Positions 1 through 14,979 of a stretch of DNA of 64,000 bases are shown here, in pieces. The number at the start of each line of letters is the position of its first letter. Within the stretch, counting starts at the first letter, position 1. Origin of the DNA: Himantopus leucocephalus. Its lineage: Eukaryota > Chordata > Aves > Charadriiformes > Recurvirostridae. The position numbers were made by a program, and so were the translations under genes. The DNA is taken from positions 109,484,900-109,548,899 of the forward strand of contig RSEF01000003.1 of assembly GCA_003993805.1 (NCBI GenBank), given 5' to 3'. The notes under the pieces are model-generated. The model was not told where the DNA came from. It saw nothing but the letters and a program-made list of their open reading frames with translations, and did not search any database.

Positions 1-3000
1 TCTTCCCTTGCAGCTCTAATTGAAGTTTCATGTGGTCCTGTGCCAGCCATTCTGTCATCCAGCACTTCTGGTTTCCATCACATCTTTTGCCTCTCTTTCT
101 GACATTTAAGCTACATAGGACAGCAGTTGTCTCTCAATTTATACACTTCTTCCCTAGGGAGAGTGTGGTGGTCAAAAATGGGGTGGTGATCTTGAAGACC
201 TCATGTTACTGGGAAAGCGGTGACTTGACTGTGGAGAAGTGGAAAAAGTTGAGGTCTTGTTGGAAAAGCTGATTTTAGTTTTGGCCAAGTTGTTTAAAAT
301 GAACCATCTTTAAATGAAACGTCTAAGGAAAAAAGAAAAGACATATTAGTATGGGGGGGGGTGGGAATAATTGTCCCCTGTGCTGTCCTGTCATAGTTAT
401 ATAAAAAATAGTATAATTTATTACAGCAAACAATAGATTTTTCTATTTGGTTGCTGAACCAAATTGTTTTTAAAAAAATCCATAATTTGAGACCCCTTGA
501 GCTTTTTTTCTTTCACTCAATGTTTAATTTGATTTTGAGGGGTTAATTCTTTTGCATCTAATTAAATTTAGGCTGGTTTGACATTAAAAAAAAATTTCAC
601 AATGAAAAAGTATTTTTTTAGAATATGTTGAAATGCAACATTTCAGCATCTTTGGAAACAAGATGCTCTCAGAAAATTTCACAATGAAATATGCACTGTT
701 CCAAAATCCCTCCTGCCTTTTTTGTTTTGTTTTTGTTCGGTTTGTTTGTTTTGTGGAAAAGTCCCACCAACTGTGGGCTGGATTCAGAAATAAAGTCAAT
801 CTCCCTGTCACAGCCTTTTTCAATGAATTTTCTATTCACAAAAAAATAGTTTTCATCCAGTTTTAGCTGTATTCTTTGGAAAATGCCTATTTTCCTTGGA
901 GAATTCAGATGGAGCAACAAAAATAAAATCTGTGTTGTGTCCGTGATTGCTGTCGCTGATCCATTGCCTTCCCTTGATGTGCGTGACACTCAGGTGGTGA
1001 CTGGTATGGAGAAATGAATCGTCTAGTTTGCTCAAGACAGAAAATAAAAAGCAGTTACAAGAAAATCACATCCTGAGAAAGGAAATGAGCCCATTTTAAC
1101 AAGGTTATGAGTGAGGGCTTCGTTATGAAGCACAAAAAAAGAAAATACAAGAAAAGCCCGTTGGACCCCATCTGTTCATGTGATTCCTTTGATGAGAATC
1201 TAACTGTGAAGGCTGATCAGAGAGAAAATTCTTATTTCTTTTAAGTAGTAGTTACAGATGAATATTTATGTTTTCTGCAATAATTGGGGAATATGTTTTG
1301 AATAGAGCTCTTTCCAGTAAATAAACTAGCATCAACCAGTAACTGCTTAGTGGCTGGTAAGCAGTAGTGTACTAAAGTGGATAGGTAGGCTCAAGAGAGA
1401 GGTTGTTATAATATTATTATTTAATATTTATGCTGTTTAGTCTAGAGAAGAGGCGGCTTGGGCAGCTAGAGCAACCTTAATGTATGTGAAAAGCTTTTTC
1501 AAGAAGACAAAGCATAGATTATTTTCTGTACTGTTTAGGGAGCAAAGGAGCTGAGCCCAAACCAGGGAAAGTGAAGACGAAGGGTTGATGGTAGAAGTGG
1601 CTCAAGAATTCCTCCTGCTCCTCTGCGGCCCCTTGCCCAGCCCCAGCTCCAGCTGCTCATTGTCTCAGTTGTGTAGATATAAATCCGTGTAAAGATAGAG
1701 CAGATTGCTCCAGTGACCCAGGTTTAAAAAAATAATAATTCTCTGCTGGGTGGGTGGAAGGGAGCTGTGAGCCTGAAAAGTTGAAAAGGCCCTGGATTAC
1801 TGTCCTCTTGATGGAGAACCAACTCTTTTTTCAGTGACTCCGTAGTTGGGGCAAACTTTCATATAATTTCATAAAATAAACAAAATTTCATATAATTTGT
1901 CAGTTTGTTGGTGATGGGAAAACTTACTTCACTGGGGGTCTGACTCAGTGGCTTCAATAAGGACTTTAATGGGTTATCTACCTGTGTCACAGAGGTGTCC
2001 CTGGCCTGAGAACTTGGGGTGTGGTGAGGACAAAACAGATAGATGATGGGACCCATTTGAATTGCTGTTGTGACTCTGTCTTGGACTTAACAGGAGAAGT
2101 TGATATCCTCTGTGGTGTTGGCCAATATTTTACCATGGTCTCACTGGTGGAAAAGGAGGAAGGACCTTTGGGGAGGAAACTGGAAATGCATGTCAATAGG
2201 GAGTGAAATGACTTCTTACTCACTACAAGGGTCCTTGGGAGCATGATAGAGACACAGTGACGCTCTGCCATGAGCAAATTCAAAGGCTACTATGAGTCTT
2301 TGGCATATTTACCTAATTTTTCTTGGTATAGATCATTTTGGTATGTCAGCACCCTTGTAAAGAAGTGATAATAATTCCATTTCATGTCTGATCTTAAAAG
2401 TCAAAGTGCAAACCAGAAATATTTTATCATCTTCTTTGTGATCTGTTCAATTTGTAATGCATGTATTTGCATATAGTACTGAAAAGGCTTTTCTTGTGTG
2501 TTAGGTATATTTGTTATCATATAGCTATTAATATTTTCATTATATAAACAGAGGTGAGCTGAACTACTGAAATGAAATCCTGATCCTTACCTGCCCAAAG
2601 CATTTCATATGTCAGAAGCAACACATTTTTATGGCTCTGAATTAATCTTTCTTTGCCCCTGGAAACTTTCTTCCAGAGGAAATTTCAAAATCCCACCCTT
2701 CCATTGTGACTGGAAATGGGTTTTGGGTTTGTTTCAATTTCCATGGCAACAGGAAATTTTGTTTTCTGACAGGCTTTGCACACAAAAGTCAGATTTCCCT
2801 GGGCTCTTTTGAGTACATTAGTTTGCATTTTTATCCCTGCTAGTATTTTGAACCTCTGTCCTTAACCCCTTGACTCCATTTAGTTCACTGAAATCTGATC
2901 TGTTTCTCCTTAGACAGGACAGACAGGTTTTTACATACTTCCTTAATTTTTCAGATATAATTTGATTCAGTGTGCTGATATCAGAAATATAGCCACATTT

Positions 3001-5460
3001 TATACTTAGAATAGAATTCTTTCCATAGAGGAGCATTATTACTTTTTAAATTACTTCTAAGCACTAAACTTATTCCAAATCTGGCTTCAAGGTTGTGGAA
3101 GATAACCTCTATCATTCTAAAGTCAAGACCTAACTTTTTTTGTTATATGATACTGACATTCATATATCTTACTGTGGTTGTCATGCTGATCAGCCAGTCC
3201 ACGGGTGTGCTTGAAGACTGCCTTGTAAATAGTATAACAGCTACATAATCATTAAACTTTGTACTGTCTTCTGCATTTTTGAACCAAATATTTCAATTAA
3301 TTCCTGAATAGATGCCAGACTTCTATGGTTTATAAAACTTCATCATTCACCGTGTGAATGATGAAATCTCATTTTGTTTAACACTGGCCTCACCTGTGCC
3401 ACCAAATTGTTTATCGGAAGTGCTATAAAGCTTCAAGATACATAGCTTAAATTCAAGCAGCCTCTTAAGTTTGAATGTGAAAGAAGAATGGAATGAAGTC
3501 AGGGATACCATAGTCTTATTCTTCTGCGCTTTGCCTACCTGTTTAGCGTCTGTTTAGCAACCTGTTTAGCTCCCACGAGCAAGTGTTTCACACTGTAAAT
3601 ACTGTCGTGCCACTCTCAGCCTGGCCAGTTTTCTTGCTTAGTTCCCCTCCAGCTGAGCTGGACTATGTGTATGGCTCCTTAACTGGAGGGGAAAACATTT
3701 CTAGTAAGTCCCAAAACCTCCCCTTACTCTTCGGCCCTTCTCTGTAAACCAAAGCAAGGCAGCGCTCATAGCAACCAGCTGTGCAGATCTGCAGATCTTC
3801 CTCTCTTTGATTAAAAGAGAAAAGAACCAGCAACCCTGACATGTGAGTTATTGGCAGCAGGATAAATCCCGGAGTGAATTAATGGGGCAGTTCAAACCTT
3901 TGAACTCTGCTTTGCCACCACAACAGTTGGAGAACTTTACAAAAGAACTGAAAAAGCTGATGTTCTGTGGATCGCAGTTTCTGGGGACAGCAGCTTTGGA
4001 GGACAGCTGGTACCCTTGATGGGTGTTTCCAGCTGCTTCCTAACTCTTTAGAGAATGTTGTGCTGATAGAAGATAACTTTCATTTCATTAAAGCATTAAT
4101 AAGATTTAACTTCTAGCACAGTCTATTTCGGCAGTTATCTGCAGTCTTTTTTATTTATAGGTTTATTCTATATTTATCCATGACTTTGGTGAAGTTGCTT
4201 CTCATTATTAATAGATATTTATATTATATAGACTCTGTTGATGCTGATACAATTGACTTTTCCATTGATGTTGAGATCTGAGCTTAATTATGACTCTGCA
4301 CTCCTGTTTGAAAGTCATGATAAAACTGGTCTGCATTTTTTTTTGCCATGAGTGAAATATAACCAGCTTGTATTCATTACCGGCATAGATATTTATAACT
4401 ATATCTGTTTTTTTTTTCTTAGTTGTTAGATCTCTTACCGCTTTCCTTGCATGGATTATCTGAGAAAACTGCATAGGCTCTAAGTTGTGGGAAGATTCAA
4501 TCTTTATATCTTAATGTGTGCCAAAAAACCCTATCATGTTGCTCAGCTGATTTGAGAGTTATTTTGCTTTTAGATAAATATTTTTGAGACTGTATCTATT
4601 TATGATTTTAGCCCCTTGTGAATGGTTACTGCACGTCATCTCTTGTTGGTTCAGAAGTATCAGTTAATCACAGAGGACAGGGAGCATGGGTGAAACTTGT
4701 TGATTTCTTTCTGTGGGAAAGTGAGTAATCATTTTTGTTCCAGATTAGTTCACTAGAAACTGTATTCCAGTCCACGCCTTTGTAAATGTTGGAAATAACA
4801 TTTCTGAATTCTGAGGGTGTAAATAAACAATTATTTTTTCCAGCACCTATCCCTACTCAGTCAAAAAACTTAGCCCTTAATGAATATAGGAAAGCCACTT
4901 TCAATATAACATCAAATGTCAGCAAAAATAAATTGCTCATTTTGCTTAAGTATCTAATGATTTTTGATGCTTCATTTTCATGTCTTGACATATTTAGGTA
5001 ATTCATAATTCTTAATTCCCAGGACTTTCATTGTGTTCAAAACGAGTGTGCATCCTTAATAAATACTCTAGGCTTTAGAATAACTTAGAATAATTTGTAT
5101 CAGAGCATCTTTATTTCTTCTAGACCCTTCCATAAAAATATTGTTAGGAGCAGACCAGAAAGCTGCACCTCTGGTCGCTGCAAAGGACAGACAGATGTAC
5201 TGCTGTCAGCAATACGAGTCTGCAGACCTCAGATGGAGTTGGGCTGGAAGAAAGCCAGAATCTACAGCCCAGTCTGAGTCCTTGGACAGGGCACACGTGT
5301 AGGGGAGGGGTGGAGGGCTCTTCTCCTCTTGGCCTGGGGAAGAGCTATGTGTTTGTTCCTTGGAGGTTACTGGCAAACAAAGACATTTGTGTGGTTACTG
5401 GCCAAAGAGAGGGTCTTGCTGGAAGGTGAGTTTGGGAAGCCCAGGCTGAGGAGCAAGGGA
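1..5460. other. Gene-free AT-rich single-copy stretch
   Basis: I see no gene, RNA gene or recognisable transposon here. The longest open frames are about 100 codons, overlap on both strands and resemble no family I know. Low-complexity runs include nine consecutive G at 353-361 and T-rich stretches near 721-760 and 4398-4420. It reads as ordinary avian intergenic or intronic DNA. Ancient decayed repeats cannot be excluded by eye. Confidence 0.6.
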
Positions 5461-5487
5461 GGGGTCCTGGGGCCGGGAGGTGGAGGG
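5461..5487 (+). other. G-quadruplex motif
   Basis: Four G-runs of at least three (GGGG, GGGG, GGG, GGG) are separated by loops of 4, 2 and 7 bases. This meets the usual G3+N1-7 criterion on the + strand. The surrounding 200 bp is also G-rich, with another near-motif at about 5300-5317. Folding is inferred from the pattern only. No promoter or gene start is evident beside it. Confidence 0.6.
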
Positions 5488-8400
5488 AACAGTTCAAGCA
5501 CTTCTTCCTCTGGAAACAACCTCTTTGGACTGGCAGGTGTAGGCTGGAGCCAAGGGGTGACATCATGAGTTAATTGTCTCCATGGACAAGAAAATTAATT
5601 TGCAATAATTTTACAACCTGCAGTCTTTCTGGAACTTCACTTGTTTACTGCCATCTACACTAGAAGAATTGCTCGCTTTTCACTGTTGGTGTAAAGATCA
5701 TCAGTATTTTATAAATGAAAGCAAGAAGGCCAAAGGAGCCCGAGTAGTCACAGCTACGCTCAGTGGGTTTTAATAATCCCTGTACCACAGGCCCCTCCAG
5801 TCCTTCTGTTTCCGATTCTCGTGGATGGAGGTTGTTTGTAAATATGGTTTTGGAAAGGTCCTATGTTCTAGGTCATCATGGTTTCTGCATCTTCTCTCAA
5901 CACAGAGGAGAATATTAGAGCTGTCCCACAAGGCACGTTGGCCTTTCCAGAAGAGAGGAATGATGGCTTACATAAATCCTGTCTGGAAAGTAAAAGCAGA
6001 TCTACTGTATTTTTATATCCCTTTTTAAATGAAATTTATCTCCAAATCCTTTTTTTTTTTTCTCTTTTTTTTTTCCCCTTTCCTGAGACAGTGCGGGATA
6101 GCAGCACTCTGTTCAGCATTAGAAAAATACTATTTTCATTTACTTTGTTACTTTGTGACTGCTGGCTTTGACAAAACCCCGGATTGAATTTATCTGGTCA
6201 GCAAATTATTTCCATTCATCTGCAGCCCCAGAAACCTGCTTGGATCTTGGAAATGCGTCTGGTCTTAGTTTCAAATTGAATTGTCTCATTTTTATTTGAC
6301 GTGAGTGAGCATGGACACTTAGATCATAATTCCATTTCTGTGCATCATAATCGAAGGAGAAATCACGCACCTCTTGCTTCCCGGTCCCCTCCCATCCCCA
6401 AAACAAACTTTGGGACCTCTCTACTGTAACTGGCTGTCTGCTGTAAGTTTTCTGAAGGGTATTTACAGCACAGAAGAACTGTGCAGGGGAAACATATGCC
6501 TCCTTCTGTGAACTCCTATTTGTATGCATAGGCTTTTCTTGGGAGCACTGAAGATGAATTTCATTACTGATGTTGTCAGTGAACCTCTCTTTATGTTCAG
6601 TGATTGCCATTTTTGCAAGGTCCTTTTCACTGGGTTGATAATAGTAGGAGAATAAAAAGGTATTTGACAAGAGTTTGCTATTTGGATCTGGCAGCTTTTT
6701 CCATTAGTTAACATGCATACTTATGAGCTTCCCAGGTATTCCCATTTTAAGGAACCTAAAAATGGTCAAACTAAGTTGCAGAGTAAACAGATTGGAAAAT
6801 ACCTCTATTTTACATCTCTCTGAACATCACAGATATTCTTGGTAACAGAAAGTCTGAAGGCACATGACTGGGCTGAGTTCATTAGACAACATCATTGTAC
6901 CCTAATTGATTGCAATTAACATTTGCCCTCAAAACACAGGGCAGAGAGTCTCAGCTGAGCTTCTCCGGAGGTCAGAGTTAGATGGGACATGGAAAAAGCA
7001 GCTGGAAGCAGACAGCCAGTAAGCAAATGAAACCTTGTTCTGTGTTAGTCAGAGTCTGAGCTGTGACAAGGTGGGGGCAGAGGAGGAGTCACTGACCTCT
7101 CTGAAATCTTTACATCCTGTCCGGAGCTTACCAGCATTTATCGGCCGTAGTAGCTGTTTCGTTTCTTTTCAAGACAAGGCATTTTCTTGAAAATCTGTTT
7201 TGACAAGTGCAATTCCTGGTAGAGTGACTGAGAGTCTGAGTGCATTAACTGATAAACTGCCTTGGGAATGGCTTATTAGCATAAATAGCAAATATGAGAT
7301 GCAGCACTGGCTAATGGGTAGTCCTTTTAAATCCCCTCAGTCTGACATACTTCCAGCCTATGACTAAAGGAGATAGAATAGAAAGAAGGTAGTTAAGAAA
7401 ACTGGTGAGTTTGGTGATTATAAACGAATTACACAGTAATACACTTTTTGTTTTTCTTGGATATGGCTGATAGTAACTGGCATGTCCTCGGCTTATCAAT
7501 ATCAGCAGCAAAATATATTGTTACTTAAGGTTTTTGAGGCTTGATAAAACAGATATTTTAAGTTTGTTAAATAGGTTGTTTCACTTAATAACTTTTACTC
7601 ACATAACAGGATGGAAGCAACTTTTTCTCTTCTCTGCTTCCTTACCTCTGCACTGCAGGAACTACAGATTGAACTTCTATAACCTGCCTTATAAATGGCA
7701 GTGGAGACTTGGTATATATTGGCCTTAAAAATTTTGCAAATTAATGTAATTTCTGCAAGAGATTTTGAGCAGTGTTTTTCCATGTTCTCTGTGAAAGAGA
7801 TCAGAATTATTTTGGGAAAAAGTATTTCAAAGGACTGGAGTGTTTGCTTTTCATCTGAGGCATCCAGACTTTTTATTAGCAGTATTAAAATACTTTTAGA
7901 GACACATACCCCTTCGTGAAGCTGATTTCAAGCTGATCTGTCTAAGCATGGACGATGCTATGAAAAAGGTTATTAACAGCCTGCTCCAGACTGTCAGCGT
8001 GCATCATTAGGCAAAAAATAGATACAAAATAACTCTTTAATTACTTGAAGACTGGCTAATATATTTCAAACTGATAAGGAATCTCTGACTGGACATGGAA
8101 CCCAACCACTTTCTTATGTTTTCCTTTGGATTATTGGATAGCAGCAGGAATTGTAGAGCCAATAGTTAAAAATTTTGAACACTTTGTTTCAAAATAATGT
8201 TTTACAGTGATCTCTGGCCTTCTGTGGCCATGAAAGAGATTTTCCTAAGCAGTCTGACATCTTAGTGCTCATAACTGTAGTTTGTGATGATGATTGTTTC
8301 TCGGTGCCGAATGAAGCAAGAGATAATAAAACCAAAATGCAAAGCTTTTAGCTGTACTGTCGGCTAGGTGGAAATCGACATCTTCACTACACTAGACAGA

Positions 8401-11400
8401 AACTGGACTGACTAATTCATCTGACTGAAAAACTGGATAGATTCTCCCAGAAGATGGCAGTGCACCTATGAGTAGTGTTCTCCTGCCGGCTTTGCAAGCT
8501 ACATCATTTCTAGCTGTTTTTTCAATATTGAGTACAATAACAAAACCGGTAATGAAAGCAACTACAGTTGAGTGCAGATATTGATGGTATTTTTGATCTT
8601 GAAATCTGAAGTGAGCACTAGTAATCCACAAAGGCCTGTCCTGCCTGGATGGTGATGGACTGGATGCTTTTGGGTAGCTTGGCAAGTTACTCAGCATTTT
8701 GCTATGCTCACCAGCATGATGAAGATCCCATTTCCATTAGAGTCCTTCAGATAATCCCTGTGCAAAATCCATTGACTAGATCCAGAGCTTTAAAATGTGT
8801 CTGAGTTCTTAATGTGTCATTGCTGTCGGAGGAATGGATCAATGTAGGTTAACAGTTACTAAGAAATGGAATAAATGATGGGATTTGAAAGTCTGGCCAT
8901 GTTACATCTTTGCTCCACTGTTTCTCATCAAAGAATTTCTTCATTCAGATATGGATCAAAAGCAGATGTTCAAAAATACCAAAAAGGACTACTTCTGTAT
9001 TAGTTCTAGTCTAAAAGCAATCAGTAATTGCTGTAAATTTAGGGAAATTTCCAGTTCAGTTTCCAAAGTGCGAGTCTTAAGTGTGGATTTTCAAACATGT
9101 AATCAAACCAGAACTACTTAACCTTTGAAAAATTGATCCACTCCTTATCATTTTATTTATTTCAGAATTAGCCGTAGGGAATGCTAATATCTCTTTTTAA
9201 AAATCCATCTTAATCTATAGCTATAATTTGCAAATGAACCCCAGTAGCTGTTCTGTACTGTTTGTCTTATGACCTATTTGATATGCATATTTGCACGTAC
9301 AAGCAAGCTCTTTTTGTGATGAACCTGGATGAGGAGATGTTTGTAAAGAGCGGAGAAGGAAGAGAGGGGGCTTCAGACACACAGCAATGCTTACATGTAA
9401 ATTTTGAAACTAAACTTTGCCATCCATGTTTTGTCTTATCCAGAGTTACTAACAGTGAGCTAAAGAACATTTAAATATTTATTCTCTGTAGCTTAGTCTG
9501 AAAAAAATGTTCTGTTATGGCTCATTTGTAACCATTTATTTAGTTTTCCAAACAGCAAAAATGTACTAGTGGTAAAAAAAATAAAAATTGCAGCTGTTTC
9601 TTTAACATAAAGAGGAGATGAAAAACAATTGTGTGTTCTTGTTCTGCACTCAAATATAATTGCATAGTCTTGTCCTATTGCTTAGACACTGTGGGTGCTA
9701 ATTTTACTAAATTAACATAAGCTGCATCATTTCCTTTGCACAAAACACAAAACTAAGCAAGAAATTAAAATTTGGTTGCTTTTTTTTCTTCTAGTTTTCA
9801 GTTTCCTCCTCCAGTAAGTCATGTGAGCTGCAAGATACATTGGGTTCTTAATTTTTCAGATGTCTGCCCTCCGTTTTAAAAGTGTGCCTGTCTTCCTTAT
9901 AGAACGAGCATCCTTAGTCTCTTTGAGGGCCTATCTGTGATTGGGAACCTGTCATGATCATAAACTCATATAATCTCATAAAAAAAAAATCTCATATCAT
10001 CTCATAAAATCTTTCCTAGCATCTGAAGAGACACAGCAGCACCTTCCCGTTCAAACGGCCAGCAGACCTGTCTAGCCCATCTTTAATGGCCAAAGCACAT
10101 TGTACGAAGGGGGCAGCAGTGACAGATTTGATCCTGTCACCCGTTCAGCAGTAGAGCCTATTGCCAATACCCACTTCACCACCTAATAATCTACCTTTCA
10201 CTACTAACAAGCATCCTTCTTCTTTGTCAGGAGAGGGCTTACATTAAATCACACCCTCGCTCCCTCCAGTCACCTTTTTAACACCATTTTTCTGGTGCTT
10301 GCACGACTCACAGTGCTCATGTGACTGACGGAGCTTTTGGCTTCTGTGCAGCTGCTCATATCGTAACTGCTGGCATTTGCTGCTGCCTTTGTGTAATCTG
10401 GATATGCTGTGACATGTAAATGATACTGCTTGCTATTTCCTTGCTCCTACTGTTTCAAATCTCAATAAAAGTGAAAAATATCACTATTACAAACTGCAGA
10501 CTGAGCTGACTATTCCACAATAAGGCAAGCTACCTCAGCACCAATAAAATGTTGATATTACTTCCTTTGTGTATTTTTTCCCTGTGTTTCTTAGTGAATT
10601 CTCCATCTTTATTCTTACTGCTTGAGGTAAACCCAACCTTGTTATTTGTCTAGAACAGTATTATTCTGGGCCAAATTCTGGGACCCTTATGCAAGCAAAT
10701 GTTGTTTACATTAGAGGCAATACATATTTTCATAAACATGAAGGAAGGATCACAATATGTGGCTTATGGTAGGGTCAGTGGCTCACAGAGCATTTTCTTT
10801 AATTTGTTTTGTGAACTGCATGTGACTTATAAATAAATCTGCCATACTATCTGTAATTAAACCTTTAAAGTTGTCTTCTATCATAGGGTATTTTGATTAA
10901 ACTTTTAAAATTCAGGAGCCCAAGATACTGAACTCCACCTGATACTTTCTTCTACTATAGTTTTGTGTGTTTTGCGGGGTTTGAAAGGGGTTTCATATCC
11001 AGCCACATTTTTGTCTGCCTCATGTCTAATATGAATCAGCCTGTCTTTCCTAAATGCTTTGAGAAATTCAGTTCATAGGACACACTGAATATGTGCAAAC
11101 TATATTGAGTCCTTCTGATAGCCCAGTCACAACTTTGTTGTTAACACAGGAAAATGGGGGAAGCTGGTCACAGTCTTTCTGCAATAATTAGCTGTAACTA
11201 ATAGCCTAATGTTTGCAGTGCTCCCCTGAAGTAGGCGAGCCAAGTCTGAATTTCCCTTGAGTCAGAATGGTTTCAAACATGCAGCTCCCAGGCCAACCCT
11301 CACCTGAAACTCATACCTCTGTTGAAACCGTGTCAACAGACGGCAAAAAAAAGGGATGCTTCCGTGGAACAGAAGGGTCGTGTAGGCATCCTGCAGGCAT

Positions 11401-14400
11401 CATAGATGACTAGCACTTGACTGGTTTGTGTTGGCTTGCCCACAGTCCTCCTACAGTCCCTGCTGGTGGTGTAGCCTCACAGTCTGCTGCTCCTACTCTA
11501 CCCACTGCCAACAAACTCTAGGCCGTCCACTGCATCCAGTATCCTGCAAACCAACCTTCTTATTACTGGTGATCTTCTGATATCAGATTGGGTAGCCTGA
11601 AGGTTCTGGGAAGGAAACCAGATCCTCGCACAACTGATCTGCTCTTTTCAGCACACAATGGACTCATCCTGAAAACAATCTGGCCAAAACTTGCCTCCTA
11701 GATAATCCTCAAAGATTTTGTGGGACTGCACACATTTCTGTTCATCCAAAGCCAGAGCTGACTGCAAAGAGCTAGTCTTTGAACACGGGTACTGGTTTGG
11801 CTGATGCTGGAAGCAGAATCACATAGGTACACAAGCAATACCACGTATTTTGAATACACTCTCAGACTCTAAGTACAACACAGAACATCATTAAGACTCT
11901 GTGAAGGTTTTTTGTGCTAAAGAATGAACCTTTCTGACTGATATAAATAAACAATATGACTTGTCGGGTTAAATACAAGTAGTATAGGAATAGTATTGAG
12001 TTAGTGTATTGGACATTTAATTTGTTTTTCATCTCAAACTAGTTTTGTCTTCAGCACTAGGAATCAGTTGAATTATAGAAGGAAGATCTGAATAATTAAT
12101 ATAGTCAGCGAGGTTCAAAGAATACCCAAGTAGGCCTATTGCAGACTTTCAATACACTTACATTTCCTTATTGTCACAGAGAAGATGTAGATGCTTCCAA
12201 TTCAAGTGACTACAGTGCAGTATTTTTGGGTCTAGGTAGCTCAGTCCTTTGAGTGTCTGTTTTAGATTCTTAAGATCACTTTGGATTTGTCCCTGTATCT
12301 TTAGGGTTATAAATAAATCTCAGGACAAGATGATTTCTTATTTTTCCCAGTGAATCACCTTCAGGTTTCAATAAATTAAAGTGCAGTTACACTGCAGGAG
12401 GAGGGAATACTGCAGTGTTGATAGAGCATTTTGGTCTGAATTTCTGTGTGTGGGCCTGCATTAAATTACTGCTCTGACAAAGTACCAATCCCAACTCTGG
12501 AACCAAAAGTGCTGACTAAGTTTTACAATTGAAAAGGAATACAATTCCATTTCTCCTCTTTGAATTGAAAGCAGGGCGTTTAAGAAAGGCAGTATATCAG
12601 GGTATTCTGACTGGAATACCCATCACAAAATACTGGGTTGATTTTTACTTATCAGAGCTTGTGTTTTATTTGCATGTACTTATACATATAGACATGCATC
12701 TACATGTACCTATACATAAAATTATACATATTTATGCATGAGTATCAATGTATTCAACTAATTGACTTAGTGTGTGCACATAGGATAAGCTTCTACTTTT
12801 TAACACCCTTTCAATTATTTCTCTCAATTTCATGTAAATGGCTTAAAAGCAGAGAGGTTTCAGAAAATCCTTGATTCAGTAGGAACTGTAGAACTAAGCT
12901 GGTTGAGTCCATGATGGCCTTATTTCACAACATCCATGTATATGGTGTTCATTATGTGTGGTATTTTTCACATGTATTGTGATAGCAATTATAGATACTG
13001 GACCTAAACCACTTCATCTTATATTGACAGTTCTGGCAATTGGCAATACTGTATTGATTGTATTGACAGGAGGTATTTGGGAAAGGAGGGGTTAAGAGAG
13101 ATAGAGATTTTTTTTGTAATCCGAAAGAAATTCTGCAGCAGAACCAGGACTGAACTTGGTGAGGGTCAGGTTGCAAAATAGTCTTATAGATCTTCATTTT
13201 TTCCAAGTCCTTTTTCAGATTTTTTATAAATAATATAATCCTTTCTATCATGGCTTTATTATATACCTTAGGAAATGAAGAGAAAGAACTCTCTTATTTA
13301 TCAGTGGTGCCTCAATAGATGTCAATGTGTATGTACAAGAAAAGTGTACCAATTGTGCAGAGTTGGTTTGATTAAAAAAAGAGTGGAGAAAGATATGTGA
13401 CAACCTTGGACTATCAACCTCGGACTATCAACCTCATCTAACTGGGCCATCGATACAGTCTTTGTGCACCAAACACACTGGCCTTAAGCCAAAGCTGCCA
13501 TTTTCTAAAGGGATTTGATTAACATCACTATCCCAAGAAACATTTTCTCTCTTCACAGAGTCTTGAGTTGTATCAGCCATTGGCTCCCAGCAATGTTCAG
13601 AGGGTTTTTGTAAGCATCCAAAACTATTTTTATGACTCCATTCTTGGAAGACAGAAAAATAGGGGAGGGAAAGCAGATGATATCCTCTTCTGCCACTGAA
13701 ACCCCTGCAGTATCCAGTCCCAGGAGGGAATCCTTATCCCTGAGAGGATTACTGGCTAACTCTTATCAAATATTTCCTATCTGTGACCCTAGATAACAGC
13801 TAGAAGATAAGGACCTGCTATTTTATGAGGTAAGTCAAGTCAGATTTTCTGCCTTTTCCCTAAGAAGTTGCCTAGCAGTAGCTGTGGTGACAGCTAACAG
13901 CAGAAGATAAGCAAACGATTGACCAGTGTTTTCAGGAATATAAAAAATGTAGCGACTGGTTTTCCTTTCATCTGCCAAATCTGCTGGCATTTCTTAGTGG
14001 CGGCCATAGAGAACTGCAGAGAAGGACAAATGGGGAATGAAACGGTAGTCTCATCAAGTCGATTTCTGTAAAGCAATCCTTAAATCTTGACTGAATAGGT
14101 TCCAGCAGATGCCACGTTTCTCCTGCTGTTGTGTGATTTGATGCACCAGGCACAGTACCTCTAAGTTACATGGTACACATTGCTATCATCTTACTCATTA
14201 GCTGAAGAATAATCTGCAGTGAGCAAATAAGCAACACTGTTGATGTGTACAACTCATGCCTTTGGTACATGTAGGCAAGGTTAAGAAGAAAAATATCTAT
14301 TTCTGTTGTATCATAAAAGCTGTTGCAGCACAATACAACACACTGTGCAGTTCATATGTGCATCCTATACTGCTGTATGCCAAATACATCTTCAGCAGTA

Positions 14401-14979
14401 TTTTGAAAACCTTGCATAAGTTTTGAGATAATTGGTGTCTGATATATAATAACCGTGTCAGTAAACTTGGTGCATCTTATTTAAATAGCAAGACGTTGGT
14501 TAGCAGGAAGGCTTTAACCATAGGATGTGTTGGGATGGAGCCTAGCTGCCTCCTGTTAGCACTTCTTGGGAAATTGCTTTTTCTTTTTCACAGGATTCAG
14601 TTTCCTTTGTAACACATCTTGCCTCTGTTAGCACCACCCTTCTTTTGACATTGGTGTTAATGTGCACTCGGTTAACACAACAACTGAAAAGTGTCTGAAA
14701 CTGATTTCAATAAAGATGCTACAAAAGAAGGTGTAGAAGTGTCTTAAATTGTTAATTAACAATGTGTAGTGAAAATGTGCTTCTCCTAGTTAGCTCAGGG
14801 ATTCAGAGTCATGACTGTCGGGTGCTGTTTCTGGCTTTCTTATGTGTCGCTGTTTGAAAAACTATTCAAGCACCTGCAAAAACCATACGGCAAGTCTCTT
14901 GCATCCAGTGTGCTGTTTGAGATGGGGGTGCTGGAGGCAGTAGGTGACCTGTAGCATCACCAAAAAGAGGAACTTCTTT
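5488..14979. other. Gene-free AT-rich single-copy stretch
   Basis: No gene is supported. The longest open frame is 154 codons on the - strand (6206-6670); it begins at TTG rather than ATG and resembles nothing I know. A 12-T run lies at 6050-6061 in a longer pyrimidine tract. A 14-bp unit is repeated twice in tandem at 13408-13435. Around 9960-10012 there are degenerate repeats of a CTCATA(A/T)AATCT type. The rest shows no structure I can name. Confidence 0.55.
13408..13435. repeat. 14-bp exact tandem duplication
   Basis: The unit GGACTATCAACCTC occurs twice head to tail with no mismatch. It is a small slippage-type duplication in otherwise single-copy DNA. Confidence 0.9.

Noticed and set aside
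6206..6670. 154-codon minus-strand open frame as a gene
   Set aside because: It starts at TTG, not ATG, has no recognisable domain, and its length fits chance expectation for the window.
9781..9820. 19-nt microexon between a pyrimidine-rich acceptor and a GTAAGT donor (exon 9795-9813)
   Set aside because: Both sites look good, but no neighbouring exons, frame or homology support it, and short coincidental pairs are common in AT- and T-rich DNA.
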